A DNA stretch of 64,000 nucleotides from Rhizobium skierniewicense (GCF_014196515.1 NZ_JACIDV010000015.1:1-64000); one strand, 5' to 3'; positions 45,793-54,614 are shown, counted from the stretch's first letter. Program-made: numbers and translations. The notes: generated by a model not told the origin, from the sequence alone.

Positions 45793-46780
45793 AATCCATC
45801 TGCACATTCGCATTTTTAACGACAGGTTCCCATTTGGCGATTTCCGTCGCAACATGGGTTTTCAACTCGTCCGGTGTAGAGCCGACAATCTTGGCGCTGA
45901 AATCTGCCATCCTTGCAGCAACGGCAGGGTCTGCCAGAGCTTTTTTCGCAGCGGCATTCAGCCTGTCTACGGCTTCCTTTGGTGTGCCTTTGGGTCCAAA
46001 CAACGCATTCCAGGTATAGGTTTCATAACCCGGTACCGTCTCGGCAATTGTCGGAACATCGGGAAAGGATGATGCCCGTTCAGCGGTCGTTACGCCCAGC
46101 GCCCGCAATGTGCCGGATTTGATATGACCGGAAGAAGACGGCAGGTTGTCGAACATGATCGAAACCTGGTTTCCGAGCAGATCATTCAAGGCCGGGCCAG
46201 AACCCTTATAGGGAACATGCTGCATGCTTACGCCCGTCATGCTTTTGAACAGTTCCCCGGATAGATGGAGCGGCGTGCCGTTGCCCGACGAAGCGTAAGC
46301 GTATTTATCGGGCTGCGCCTTCAAGAGCGCTATCAGTTCCGCGACGTTCTTTACCGGCAGTTGCGGATTGACCACGAGGACATTGGGAACCACTACAAGT
46401 AGTGAAATAGGGGCGAAATCCTTTTCAGGATCATAGGGTTTGGTCTTGAGAATGAGAGGGTTGAGCGCATGTGTTGCCACCGTACCCATGAGAATTGTGT
46501 AGCCATCCGGTTCAGCGCGTGCCACCCGGTCCGCGCCGAGATTACCACCGGCACCGGCAATGTTCTCGACGATGACCTGTTGGCCCAAATCCTCGCTCAT
46601 CTTCTGAGCAATGACACGCGCGACCACATCAGTGGAACCGCCTGCCGCAAAGGGAACAACAAGCGTGATGGCTCTTGCAGGATAGGTTTGGGCCTGTGCT
46701 GCGCCGCCTAAGACGAAAGCCGATACGACAGATGCAGCCAGTGCGATCGCGGCACGCCGCTTGAAAAGTTGATGTCTCAT
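45791..46780 (-). CDS. Orphan TctC/Bug-type periplasmic binding protein
   Basis: A 329-residue binding protein with a signal peptide (1-30, ending AAQAQ) and the Bug hallmarks LVVPFAAGGSTDVVAR (about 40), NIAGAGGNLGADRVA (about 72) and YKGSGPALNDLLGNQ. No tctAB genes accompany it; such orphans usually feed a membrane pair encoded elsewhere or act in sensing. Its position beside the malonate cluster raises dicarboxylate binding as a possibility only. Confidence 0.92.
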   Translation of the reverse strand: MRHQLFKRRAAIALAASVVSAFVLGGAAQAQTYPARAITLVVPFAAGGSTDVVARVIAQKMSEDLGQQVIVENIAGAGGNLGADRVARAEPDGYTILMGTVATHALNPLILKTKPYDPEKDFAPISLLVVVPNVLVVNPQLPVKNVAELIALLKAQPDKYAYASSGNGTPLHLSGELFKSMTGVSMQHVPYKGSGPALNDLLGNQVSIMFDNLPSSSGHIKSGTLRALGVTTAERASSFPDVPTIAETVPGYETYTWNALFGPKGTPKEAVDRLNAAAKKALADPAVAARMADFSAKIVGSTPDELKTHVATEIAKWEPVVKNANVQMD

Positions 46781-46892
46781 TGAACCTCCTGTGTTGTGGC
46801 CTCCTCGCCACGCGGTTCACTGTAGCTTAATCTTGGGCAAGGGCAACAAAGGTCGCATCCTCGTTTCGGAGGGTTCAGTGCGGCTGTGCGTT

Positions 46893-47510
46893 TCAAGCCA
46901 TCATCTGCACGGCGTGCTTGTGGACGGCATGGAACGCCGCTTCAGCGCCTGCGATAACACGGTATTCTTCATCCTCACTCAAAGCGATCGCATCGAGCGC
47001 TGCGACGAAGGTGCGCCAGTGAAGCCCTCGTCCTTCCGGAGCACCTGCAAGATGGCGGGCACCAAAGGTCTCATCCAGGCCAAGCTTTGCTGCATCCTTC
47101 AGCAGAAATGCCGCACCCAGGTTGGATCCTTCTACCACGTAGAGCCAGCCCATGGCCTGAGCGAGGTCAAAGGTGGCGTCCTCTTGATGAAAGCGGGCTT
47201 CGCTGGACATGGGTACCGATGTTTCCAAGTCTGCGAGGTCTTGTTCGATCAGTCCCAGCCGTCTGCGCCCTTTCAGATCGGGTAGCAGATCATGGAGCCT
47301 TTCGTTTTGGTAGAAAGCATCCACGTCGTGGTGAAACAGATATTGGCTTTGAACGAACTTTGCGAAATTGCTCAGGTTTTCGAAAGGTTTGGCGGCGGTG
47401 ATAAACGTGTCTAAGGCGTCGTGCGCGTCGCTTGTCGCGGCCTTCAGGCGTTTTGTACGGCTGGTTTCCGTCGCCGGTGTCGCAATGCTCGGTTCGATGT
47501 CTGCTGCCAT
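46893..47510 (-). CDS. Biliverdin-producing heme oxygenase
   Basis: A 205-residue all-helical heme oxygenase. His30 (SDAHDALD) is the likely proximal heme ligand, and WLYVVEGSNLGAAFLL (about 121-136) is the distal-helix motif with the flexible Gly pattern. The enzyme opens heme to biliverdin, CO and iron; the role may be iron release or chromophore supply for a bacteriophytochrome. It lies directly downstream of the repC gene's 3' end on the same strand but is unlikely to be part of the replication unit. Confidence 0.87.
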   Translation of the reverse strand: MAADIEPSIATPATETSRTKRLKAATSDAHDALDTFITAAKPFENLSNFAKFVQSQYLFHHDVDAFYQNERLHDLLPDLKGRRRLGLIEQDLADLETSVPMSSEARFHQEDATFDLAQAMGWLYVVEGSNLGAAFLLKDAAKLGLDETFGARHLAGAPEGRGLHWRTFVAALDAIALSEDEEYRVIAGAEAAFHAVHKHAVQMMA

Positions 47511-47607
47511 GTACCAGTCCCTTTTAATATCCCAGAACGGCAGATAAAAATCTTTCCTTTCTGAGTCAAACCCATTTCCTCTTGATTGCCTCAGGATCTC
47601 GAAGTCT

Positions 47608-48876
47608 TCATTGCTCGCTCTGAGCGCTTCGTTGGTTTGTCAGCCGTCTCCGCAGCAGTGCATTGAGCATGGGTTGGATCGAAAATTGGTGGTCGTTGGC
47701 TCTTTCGGTGAGGCTTCGCAGGTATCCACCGGCGGAGTGGATGACTTGAGCTTTTTCCAAGATACACGCTATGATTGCATTGACTTTGCGTGTTCCCATT
47801 GCTCTTTCGGCTTCATCATATGCAGATTGGCTGATAGATAGCATTGAACGTACGACATTGGCAGCCTGTTTCAGGTCACTCCAGTCTCTCACAGCGCCGT
47901 TTGGGCCGTAGAGCGATATATCGGGGCAGGCATGAAGCACTGTCTGGAGATCGAAATTCTCGGTTTTCGGTGAGTTGGCACGGCTGATCGCTGGCTTCCT
48001 TTTCAGATTATTCTCTGCTGCGACCCTAACCAGGCTTTCAACATCTCCCGCTTTTGGTTCGTTATCCACGTCTTGTTTTTCAAATAGGGATTCGGATTCT
48101 GAACTCTGTATATGCCGCTCATTTTGATAGGCATTGGCGCTCAAATTTTGATTTTCTATGTGTTTTTCCAATCTCTTAGCCATATCACCGCGCAGATTGG
48201 CCATGTCGTCCAGCACGAGGGCCAGATGGGGAGCTCTTGATTTGCGATCAAGCGAGGATGTGATCGTGAGATAGCGTCGTTCATAGAGGTCCCACTGCCC
48301 ATCAATCCCTTCTGTCAGCGCGATCTCTCTGAACTTGATGATGTCGCGTCTGCAAAGGCTTATCTTTTCACGAAGTCGTTGCAATTGGAGACGATCTTCG
48401 ATGACCTTTTCTGCCAGATCGTTGATTTCGTCTGCACGCGTAATAAGTGGTGCGAGGGAAAAGCCGTAGGCATCGCTGATCGCGCCGTTTCTGTCCTTGC
48501 GGGCATAGCGCTTTCCATTCGGGCTGTCTTTACGAAGGATAAGTCCAGCATCCACGAGTGCTGCCAGATGACGTCGCAATGTCTGCTCAGTCATTCCGTG
48601 AGCACGCAGAGAGAGCTGTTGATTTGATGGAAAGACCACCAAACCGTTTTCTTCCGACAATTCGGCTTTGGGGTAAAAGCTGATCAGAGCGTTAAGGACG
48701 GCCAGTGATCGGTCTGAGATTCCCAGCAGAGGTTTGGCTTCGCAAATCGCGCGAAACAGTTTCCATTTTTCCATTGATTTGGAATGGTCGATCTTTCTTG
48801 ACGCAAACTGGTTCGCGAGCAGGCCAAGTGACACCCCTCGCCGTCCAAAAGACGTCGCTACAATATCGCTATTCAT
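47608..48876 (-). CDS. repC: RepC replication initiator
   Basis: A 422-residue initiator of the RepC family, found only on repABC replicons of alphaproteobacteria. The N-terminal region starts with the characteristic FGRRGVSLGLLANQ block, has a winged-helix DNA-binding part (SNQQLSLRAHGMTEQTLRRHL, cited in part) and ends with a Gln/Arg-rich tail. The ATG at 48876 is chosen because AAGGTGAGAGAC precedes it; the frame extends to 48933 without family support. RepC recognises the origin, which in this family lies within the gene. Expression is limited by the counter-transcribed RNA encoded upstream. Confidence 0.93.
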   Translation of the reverse strand: MNSDIVATSFGRRGVSLGLLANQFASRKIDHSKSMEKWKLFRAICEAKPLLGISDRSLAVLNALISFYPKAELSEENGLVVFPSNQQLSLRAHGMTEQTLRRHLAALVDAGLILRKDSPNGKRYARKDRNGAISDAYGFSLAPLITRADEINDLAEKVIEDRLQLQRLREKISLCRRDIIKFREIALTEGIDGQWDLYERRYLTITSSLDRKSRAPHLALVLDDMANLRGDMAKRLEKHIENQNLSANAYQNERHIQSSESESLFEKQDVDNEPKAGDVESLVRVAAENNLKRKPAISRANSPKTENFDLQTVLHACPDISLYGPNGAVRDWSDLKQAANVVRSMLSISQSAYDEAERAMGTRKVNAIIACILEKAQVIHSAGGYLRSLTERANDHQFSIQPMLNALLRRRLTNQRSAQSEQ

Positions 48877-48938
48877 GTCTCTCACCTTCAAAAAGGCAAA
48901 AGAAAATCGCTCACCGAAAAAAATCGATGCCAAGACTC

Positions 48939-48967
48939 TTGACTATGATTCGCGGAAATGAGATTCT
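48939..48967 (+). promoter_or_regulatory. ctRNA promoter
   Basis: TTGACT and GATTCT separated by 17 bases match sigma-70 -35 and -10 boxes on the plus strand, antisense to the repC leader. This conserved promoter position is standard in repABC loci. Confidence 0.7.
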
Positions 48968-48973
48968 TTGGGT

Positions 48974-49024
48974 GCTTAGATCAAAGAAAGCTTCCGTGCG
49001 GCAACGTTCGGGGGCTTTTTTCTT
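48974..49024 (+). ncRNA. Counter-transcribed RNA controlling repC
   Basis: From about seven bases after the -10 box to the T-run gives an RNA of about 50 nucleotides, the usual size for repABC ctRNAs. It ends in a terminator stem formed by AAGCTTCCG and CGGGGGCTT (with G-U pairs) followed by six T. It is complementary to the repC mRNA leader and would reduce RepC synthesis, setting copy number and incompatibility. Confidence 0.7.
48988..49024 (+). terminator. Intrinsic terminator of the ctRNA
   Basis: Nine-pair stem (AAGCTTCCG / CGGGGGCTT, two G-U pairs in RNA) with a 12-base loop followed by TTTTTTCTTTT. The same hairpin on the opposite strand lies in the repC leader and is the expected kissing target. 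Confidence 0.7.
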
Positions 49025-49068
49025 TTGTGCTTAGTGCTCCTGTTGATTGTTGGAACGAAAAATAAAAA

Positions 49069-50085
49069 TCACTGCTTCGAGCGATGCTCTTCAAACAGCG
49101 ATTGGAGATGTTCCATGACGAAATCGGCAAACTCGGGCGCTTGGCGACGATCAATGGAAATATCGATTTTGTGGTCAGTCTCGATGATTTTTGCCAGCTT
49201 CTGGCCCGTCATCGATGAAAGGACACCTGTTCTCTTCGGTTCTGGCTTTGGCTTCAGAAACTCCAGAAGAGATTTGAACCGTTCCTCGGATGCCAAGTTC
49301 GAGACGCTCTCATCGGCAAGATAGGCCCGTGCCGCTTCGTTGACTTTGGACGAGGACAGTTGGTCTGCAAGATCCATCCAATTGCGCCTTCCGACGCCTG
49401 GGGCCGGACCGATGCTGTCAACGATGTCGTCGGGGATACGTCCGACCACCGACAGCATGTTGGACAAATCACCCTTGTGGAGCGACATGGCGGCCATGAT
49501 CGTCTCTCGCGAGAAGCGCATCTGCAATTTTTGAGCAAACCTTGCTTTTTCGATATAGCTGAGGTCCCGGCGCTCGTTGTTTTCCTGCCCTTGGGCTACG
49601 ACGAGCTGTTCATCTGAGAGATCTCGAACAACAGCACGAACAGGAATACCGATTGCTGCAACGGCGCGCAGACGACGATGACCGAAAGCCACCTGATAGC
49701 GACCGGGATGTTCGGGGTGAGGGCGCACAAGGATCGGAACCTGCTGGCCCTGTTCCCTGATGGCTTCCACAAGGCCTGCATCTGCTTCCAACGACGCGGG
49801 CATCCGATCGGGTATGAAGGATGGATCGACCTCTGAAGGGTCGAGCGCGACGATTGTCAGGCCTTCAGCCAGGCGCCGTTCAATTTCTTCCGCGCGTTTG
49901 GAGCGTTCAGACACTTCATTCAGAGATTGGCCGATCATGCCGACCGGTGAATTGATAACGTCTGTGACGAGATCAGGTGAACCGAGAATGGGACGAATAC
50001 GCGGTCGCGAACGCTCTACTGGAGCTTCGGCAGTCGTATCTGCGGACTTCGTTGTCAGGTTGGCAAAGATTTCTTTTCTGCTCAT
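49069..50085 (-). CDS. repB: RepB partition protein (ParB family)
   Basis: A 338-residue ParB-type protein of normal length. The N-terminal ParB/Srx nuclease-like region has VPILVRPHPEHPGRYQVAFG and GHRRLRA (about 130-145), then a helix-turn-helix that binds parS, and a C-terminal dimerisation part. It loads at the parS palindromes and interacts with RepA to move replicon copies apart. It overlaps the repA stop by four bases. Confidence 0.94.
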   Translation of the reverse strand: MSRKEIFANLTTKSADTTAEAPVERSRPRIRPILGSPDLVTDVINSPVGMIGQSLNEVSERSKRAEEIERRLAEGLTIVALDPSEVDPSFIPDRMPASLEADAGLVEAIREQGQQVPILVRPHPEHPGRYQVAFGHRRLRAVAAIGIPVRAVVRDLSDEQLVVAQGQENNERRDLSYIEKARFAQKLQMRFSRETIMAAMSLHKGDLSNMLSVVGRIPDDIVDSIGPAPGVGRRNWMDLADQLSSSKVNEAARAYLADESVSNLASEERFKSLLEFLKPKPEPKRTGVLSSMTGQKLAKIIETDHKIDISIDRRQAPEFADFVMEHLQSLFEEHRSKQ

Positions 50086-51299
50086 ACGGCCCTACCCCAG
50101 GCTTTCTTGATTAAGCCTTCAATTTCGGCATTTACGTTTGTCATGGATTCCAAGGCGCGGTCATAGGTGGACCGCGTGAACTGCGTACGCTCGACCTCAA
50201 ACAATGTCTGATTTGTCAATCCTGCGTCGGAAACGGCCGTGGTCTTCAACATCGGATGGTTGAGAACATGCTCTCCGAAGATGGAGCGCAAAAAGGCGAC
50301 CATCTGGTTCTGTGGGCCATCGCTGGGCTCGAAGCGCGTAACGAGGTAGCGCATCCAATGATAGTCAGAACGCGCGCCTGCTCGACCGATTTCCGCTAGC
50401 AGATCACCCGTCATGGCCAGAAACTGGTTCATCGACATCACGTCGAGCATTTGCGGATGAACGGTCACGAGCACCGATGTCGCAGCCGTCAGCGCCGAGA
50501 GGGTGAGGTAGCCGAGCTGTGGCGGGCAATCGATCACGACGACATCATAGAAGTTCTGCGCCTGAGCGATGGCCTGACCGATACGGGCAAAAAACAAGGT
50601 GTCACCTGGCGCGCGACGCATCAGCGCACGGGGCGTGTCGTGTTCAAATTCCATCAGTTCGAGATTACCCGGAATGATGTGAAGGTTCGGAATATAGGTG
50701 CCGCGAACGATCTCGGCGATCGGGCGCTGTTCCGCGTCATATCGGATTGCGCCGTAAAGCGTTTCATTGGGGCCGACATCAAGTTCCGGTTGATGGCCGA
50801 AGAGGGCGGAAAGACTGGCCTGCGGATCAAGGTCGATCGCAAGCACGCGGTAGCCTCGCAAAGCAAGATATTGTGCCAGATGGGCCGAGGTGGTGGTCTT
50901 GCCGGAGCCGCCCTTGAAGTTCATCACGGCAATAACCTGCAGGTCTTCGCCGTCGCGCCGATGCGGAAGGTAGCGACGCGTCCCGCGCGCACCCTGGTCA
51001 AGATATTTGCGAATCTCATGGATGTCTTCGACGGAATAGCTCCGACGTCCCCCGGCACCGTGCGATGCGCTGAGGTCAGGCTGCTCGGCGGCGATCTGCC
51101 GAAGATAGGCTTCGCCGATACCAATCAGCTTTGCGGTTTCGGACGGCGAGAAGGTTCTCATGCTTTTTTCAGCGAGCGGCGCAAAGGTGCTGGCATTATG
51201 TGCTTGGAGCTGTGCTGACAACGCAGCCGAATGCTGTAGAATAAGCGCCGTCAGATCAGGCGCTTTCTCAGCAGATTTCAAATCGGCGTTTTGGGTCAT
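50082..51299 (-). CDS. repA: RepA partition ATPase (ParA family)
   Basis: A 405-residue ParA-type ATPase with the deviant Walker A KGGSGKTTTSAHLAQ (about 132), Walker A' region VLAIDLDPQASLSALFG and Walker B VVVIDCPPQLGYLTLSAL. A long N-terminal segment with a helix-turn-helix (SPSETAKLIGIGEAYLRQI) matches RepA proteins, which also repress their own promoter. First gene of repABC; a perfect ten-base inverted repeat lies just upstream. Confidence 0.94.
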   Translation of the reverse strand: MTQNADLKSAEKAPDLTALILQHSAALSAQLQAHNASTFAPLAEKSMRTFSPSETAKLIGIGEAYLRQIAAEQPDLSASHGAGGRRSYSVEDIHEIRKYLDQGARGTRRYLPHRRDGEDLQVIAVMNFKGGSGKTTTSAHLAQYLALRGYRVLAIDLDPQASLSALFGHQPELDVGPNETLYGAIRYDAEQRPIAEIVRGTYIPNLHIIPGNLELMEFEHDTPRALMRRAPGDTLFFARIGQAIAQAQNFYDVVVIDCPPQLGYLTLSALTAATSVLVTVHPQMLDVMSMNQFLAMTGDLLAEIGRAGARSDYHWMRYLVTRFEPSDGPQNQMVAFLRSIFGEHVLNHPMLKTTAVSDAGLTNQTLFEVERTQFTRSTYDRALESMTNVNAEIEGLIKKAWGRAV

Positions 51300-51323
51300 C
51301 TCTGGTCTTTTCCGCTTGTTGGA

Positions 51324-51368
51324 TCAGTTGCGGTTTTTTTCGCTGAAATCGGTTTTTTCCGCAACTGA
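51324..51368. promoter_or_regulatory. Probable RepA operator (split inverted repeat)
   Basis: TCAGTTGCGG (51324-51333) and CCGCAACTGA (51359-51368) are perfect inverted copies, 35 bases centre to centre. They lie 25-69 bases before the repA ATG, where RepA-RepB autorepression acts in other repABC systems. Confidence 0.6.
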
Positions 51369-51491
51369 GATATAAGCGCCGATTCTCTTTGCGGTGCAAT
51401 AGGCATTCGCTGTGGCTAAACATGAATCTTTTCAGTCGCCTAACCGGTAAAAATTGGCTTTTTCTTCACGTTGGCGCAGTTCATGAAGCGT

Positions 51492-51507
51492 GTTAGCCGC
51501 GGCAAAC
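51492..51507. promoter_or_regulatory. parS: parS-like centromere site 1
   Basis: GTTAGCCGCGGCAAAC fits the repABC parS consensus GTT-N4-GC-N4-AAC exactly and is palindromic except for one pair. It lies between repA and the downstream gene. Confidence 0.8.
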
Positions 51508-51611
51508 TTTCCGATATGAGGCGCCAAAAGCAGAGAAGCGGATATTTCAAATTTGCGTTTTGCATCCCGTTGAGCTTTCCTGCGCCGCAATGAGTCCTAA
51601 TGAGGTGCCAA

Positions 51612-52979
51612 ATGTTTTATGATGTAGCCGTTGTCGGTTCTGGTTTCTCGGCGATCAGTTTGGTCACCAATTTGCTTGAGCAGCTTCCGGCCACCACGTC
51701 TATTGCCATTGTGGGCGACGACTCCGCGTTTGGCCGTGGTACGGCCTATCGGACCGAATTGCATCTTCACCGATTGAACGTGCCAGCGGCCCGAATGAGT
51801 GTGTTTGCCGACAGACCCAACGATTTTCAGGAGTGGCTGGAAAAGCGTGGCGAGGTGGTGGATGGCATGAGTTTCGCTCCCCGCAATGATTACGGTTTGT
51901 ATCTGCGTGACAGGCTCGCCTCCCTTCTGCAGAGCCAGCAGCAACGAGCCCGCGTTGATTTCGTGAAGGCAAAAGCGGTTTCGTGTGCTTCCTGTACGAA
52001 AGACGGTGTAGACTTTCGTTTGAACGACGGGCGCCAACTCCACGCGTCGAACGTGGCATTGTGCCTCGGTGTGGGCACAGCAAGTTTGCCGCGGCTAACT
52101 GCGGATTCCGACGTGGCGCTCTTACGACGCGTTGTTCGAAATCCCTGGAAGCTGGGCTGGTTATCGCGGGTCAAGAAAAATGACGCCGTCGTTATTCTCG
52201 GCTCCGGCCTGACGATGATTGATCAGGTCTTGTCCCTGCGCAACAAAGGGCATCGGGGACCCATCCATTTTTTATCGCGACGGGGGCTTGTTCCACACTG
52301 CCATAGCAAAACACCACTCAAACCAGTTGACCCAGACATCACGGGCGCGACCGAGATGAGCGAGATCCTCGCGCGTTTGCGCCAGCAGGTGAGGGGTGGC
52401 GCTGATTGGCGTAGCGTCATGGACGGGCTTAGGCCGAAAACACAATCTCTATGGCAGCAACTGGAAGCACCGCAGCGCGCCCGATTTCTCAGGCATGCCC
52501 TGGCTTGGTGGAACATCCACCGGCACCGGATTGCACCACAAGTTCATGACGTCTTTGATGAACTCGTGAAGAATGGAACGGTCCAAGTTCACGCTGGATT
52601 TGTTTCGAAGATTGCACGGACGGATGGCGATAACGTACTCACCTATCGAGGCCGCGGAGTGAGCGACGAGATCTCGTTGACGTTTGACTGGTTGGTCAAC
52701 TGCACCGGAATGGAGCGCGCGGGTATCGGCCATTCACCGCTGCTTCAAGACATGCTGGGTCGACACATGATCGAGACTGACACGTTAGGGCTGGGTATCC
52801 GGGTGGATAGCCAGTCCCGTATCGTTTCCGGTGATGGTCTCGCGTCACCGGGAATGTTTGCCGTGGGCGCCTTGACAGCCGGGCAGTTTTGGGAAATTAC
52901 TGCTGTGCCTGACATTCGCGTACAGACTCACAATGTTGCTGAAAGCATTGCTAAACGCATCGATATGACAAGTCTTTAA
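51612..52979 (+). CDS. FAD/NAD(P)-binding oxidoreductase-like protein (COG4529 type)
   Basis: A 455-residue two-dinucleotide-binding protein. The N-terminal FAD motif is DVAVVGSGFSAISLV, followed by the family block LHRLNVPAARMSVFADRP; a second nucleotide-binding strand is AVVILGSGLTMIDQV. Function is unknown; relatives form a broad group of uncharacterised oxidoreductases. The ATG at 51612 follows GAGGTG. Its coding sequence contains a perfect parS-like site at 52084-52099. It is divergent from repA and possibly conserved there by position. Confidence 0.85.
   Translation: MFYDVAVVGSGFSAISLVTNLLEQLPATTSIAIVGDDSAFGRGTAYRTELHLHRLNVPAARMSVFADRPNDFQEWLEKRGEVVDGMSFAPRNDYGLYLRDRLASLLQSQQQRARVDFVKAKAVSCASCTKDGVDFRLNDGRQLHASNVALCLGVGTASLPRLTADSDVALLRRVVRNPWKLGWLSRVKKNDAVVILGSGLTMIDQVLSLRNKGHRGPIHFLSRRGLVPHCHSKTPLKPVDPDITGATEMSEILARLRQQVRGGADWRSVMDGLRPKTQSLWQQLEAPQRARFLRHALAWWNIHRHRIAPQVHDVFDELVKNGTVQVHAGFVSKIARTDGDNVLTYRGRGVSDEISLTFDWLVNCTGMERAGIGHSPLLQDMLGRHMIETDTLGLGIRVDSQSRIVSGDGLASPGMFAVGALTAGQFWEITAVPDIRVQTHNVAESIAKRIDMTSL
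52084..52099. promoter_or_regulatory. parS: parS-like centromere site 2 (inside a gene)
   Basis: GTTTGCCGCGGCTAAC is the exact reverse complement of site 1 and again matches GTT-N4-GC-N4-AAC. It lies in the coding region of the FAD-binding protein, 592 bases from the first site. Confidence 0.8.
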
Positions 52980-53118
52980 CCCTCTCCTCTATAGCCGATT
53001 TGGTCATACCGAGTAGCGAAACCAAAGCTCGAGATAGATTTCTTTTGGCGCTTTTTGCTGTTTGAAAACAGTACGATAAATCGAGCAAAAATTCAGAGGA
53101 ATTGATCGATATCATGGA

Positions 53119-53145
53119 CCGGAGCGGGCGACCCGCTCCGGGTTT
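53119..53145 (+). terminator. Strong hairpin after FAD-binding protein gene
   Basis: CCGGAGCGGG-CGA-CCCGCTCCGG is a perfect ten-pair stem followed by GTTTT. It is 140 bases after the FAD-protein stop and 13 before the end of the convergent aminotransferase, so it may serve both transcripts. Confidence 0.65.
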
Positions 53146-53153
53146 TCCAGCGA

Positions 53154-54488
53154 TTAGCCGATCTGCTTAAGTGCTTCGCCAAGTGTAGAGACAATCTTTC
53201 CAATCTCTTCGGCGCTGATGATGAGGGGCGGGGACAAGGCGATGATATCGCCCGTTACTCTGACCAGCAGACCTTTCCTGAAGCACTCAACGAAGACGTC
53301 ATAGGCCCGGGTGCCCGGTGCTCCGTCGCGAGGCGCAAGTTCGATCGCGCCAACGAGACCGAGGTTTCTGATGTCGACGACATGTGGCATGCCTTTCAGA
53401 GAGTGGAGCGCGTCCTGCCAGATGGTTTCCAGTTCCGCAGCGCGATACAGCAACCCTTCTTCCTGGTAGATTTCCAGCGTCGCGATGCCTGCCGCGCACG
53501 CCACGGGATGGCCGGAATAGGTGTAGCCGTGGAACAGCTCGATCTGATTGTCCGGGCCGTGCATCATGGCGTCATACACAAAGCGCTTGGCGAACACTGC
53601 GCCCATCGGGATGGCGCCGTTGGTAATGCCCTTGGCGGTGGTCACGAGGTCCGGTACAACGCCAAAGTAATCGGTGGCGAAGGGTTTGCCGAGGCGTCCG
53701 AAACCGGTGATGACCTCATCGTAAATCAAAAGAATACCGTGCTTGTCTGCAATGGCGCGCAACCGCTCGAGGTAGCCACGCGGTGGCAAAATCACGCCAG
53801 CGGACCCCGACATGGGCTCAACGATGACAGCCGCGATTGTTTCTGCGCCGTGGAGAGCAACAAGCCGTTCGAGATCTTCGGCTAATTCCACGCCGTGTTG
53901 TGGCAAACCTTTCGAAAAGGCATTGTGCTCCACATCCAGCGTGTGGCGCATGTGGTCGGCGGGAATTTGCGGGAACACGCGGCGGTTATTGACGAGGCCG
54001 CCAACGGATATGCCGCCGAAGCCGACACCATGATATCCCTTTTCCCGACCGATGATGCGGCTGCGCGTACCTTGTCCGATCGATCTCTGATAGGCGATGG
54101 CAATCTTGAGCGCCGTGTCGACAGATTCTGAACCAGAGCCGGTAAAGAAGACGCGATCAAGTTTTGCATCTGGACCGCCAGGGGCGATGGCAGCCAACTT
54201 CTCGGCAAATTCAAAGGCGATCGGATGGCCCATCTGAAATGTGGGAGCGAAATCCATTGTCGAGAGTTGCCGCTCGACAGCTTGTGTGATCCGCCTGCGG
54301 CCATGGCCTGCATTGACACACCACAGTCCGGCAGTTCCATCCAAAATGCTATTGCCATCTATATCGGTGTAATACATGCCTTGCGCGCTGGCGAGGAGGC
54401 GCGGTGCTGCCTTGAACTGTCTGTTTGCCGTGAATGGCATCCAGAAGTTTTCAAGGTTCGGCATGTTGGATTTGCTGCTGTGGTCCAT
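53154..54488 (-). CDS. Class III omega-amino acid:pyruvate aminotransferase
   Basis: A 444-residue PLP enzyme. Family motifs are clear: the cofactor phosphate site FFTGSGSESVDTALK, the substrate channel YHGVGFGG, the Asp that contacts PLP nitrogen in LIYDEVITGFGRLG, and the PLP lysine in TTAKGITNG. Length and motifs match beta-alanine-pyruvate type transaminases. The ATG at 54488 follows CAGGGGAAC; Met1 at 54542 is less likely. It is divergent from an XRE-cupin regulator across a palindromic operator, an arrangement common for amine and polyamine catabolic genes. Confidence 0.9.
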   Translation of the reverse strand: MDHSSKSNMPNLENFWMPFTANRQFKAAPRLLASAQGMYYTDIDGNSILDGTAGLWCVNAGHGRRRITQAVERQLSTMDFAPTFQMGHPIAFEFAEKLAAIAPGGPDAKLDRVFFTGSGSESVDTALKIAIAYQRSIGQGTRSRIIGREKGYHGVGFGGISVGGLVNNRRVFPQIPADHMRHTLDVEHNAFSKGLPQHGVELAEDLERLVALHGAETIAAVIVEPMSGSAGVILPPRGYLERLRAIADKHGILLIYDEVITGFGRLGKPFATDYFGVVPDLVTTAKGITNGAIPMGAVFAKRFVYDAMMHGPDNQIELFHGYTYSGHPVACAAGIATLEIYQEEGLLYRAAELETIWQDALHSLKGMPHVVDIRNLGLVGAIELAPRDGAPGTRAYDVFVECFRKGLLVRVTGDIIALSPPLIISAEEIGKIVSTLGEALKQIG

Positions 54489-54594
54489 GAGGTTCCCCTG
54501 TTCTGATGGCGCATCATTCCTGCACTTCATCGATTGGAACAAGTCCTTTTCTTTGGCGCCCTAAATCATTGATATAATTACGACGGTTAGATAA

Positions 54595-54614
54595 GTTTTC
54601 GATATATCGAACAC
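54595..54614. promoter_or_regulatory. 20-base palindrome between aminotransferase and XRE-cupin genes
   Basis: GTTTTCGATA followed by its near-perfect inverted copy (TATCGAACAC), one pair mismatched, with the perfect core TTCGATATATCGAA. It lies 19-39 bases before the regulator start, in the divergent promoter region. Probably the operator of the XRE-cupin protein. Confidence 0.65.

Larger units (their letters stand above)
48877..49068. other. repB-repC intergenic region (inc-alpha-like)
   Basis: This 192-base spacer is the usual location of the incompatibility RNA. It contains the ctRNA promoter and terminator listed separately, on the strand opposite to repC. Confidence 0.7.
51300..51611. 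other. repA promoter region
   Basis: A 312-base divergent gap between repA and the FAD-binding protein gene. It contains the likely RepA operator and one parS-like site, listed separately. AT-rich tracts (TTTTTTT, TTTTTT) alternate with the operator arms. Confidence 0.7.
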
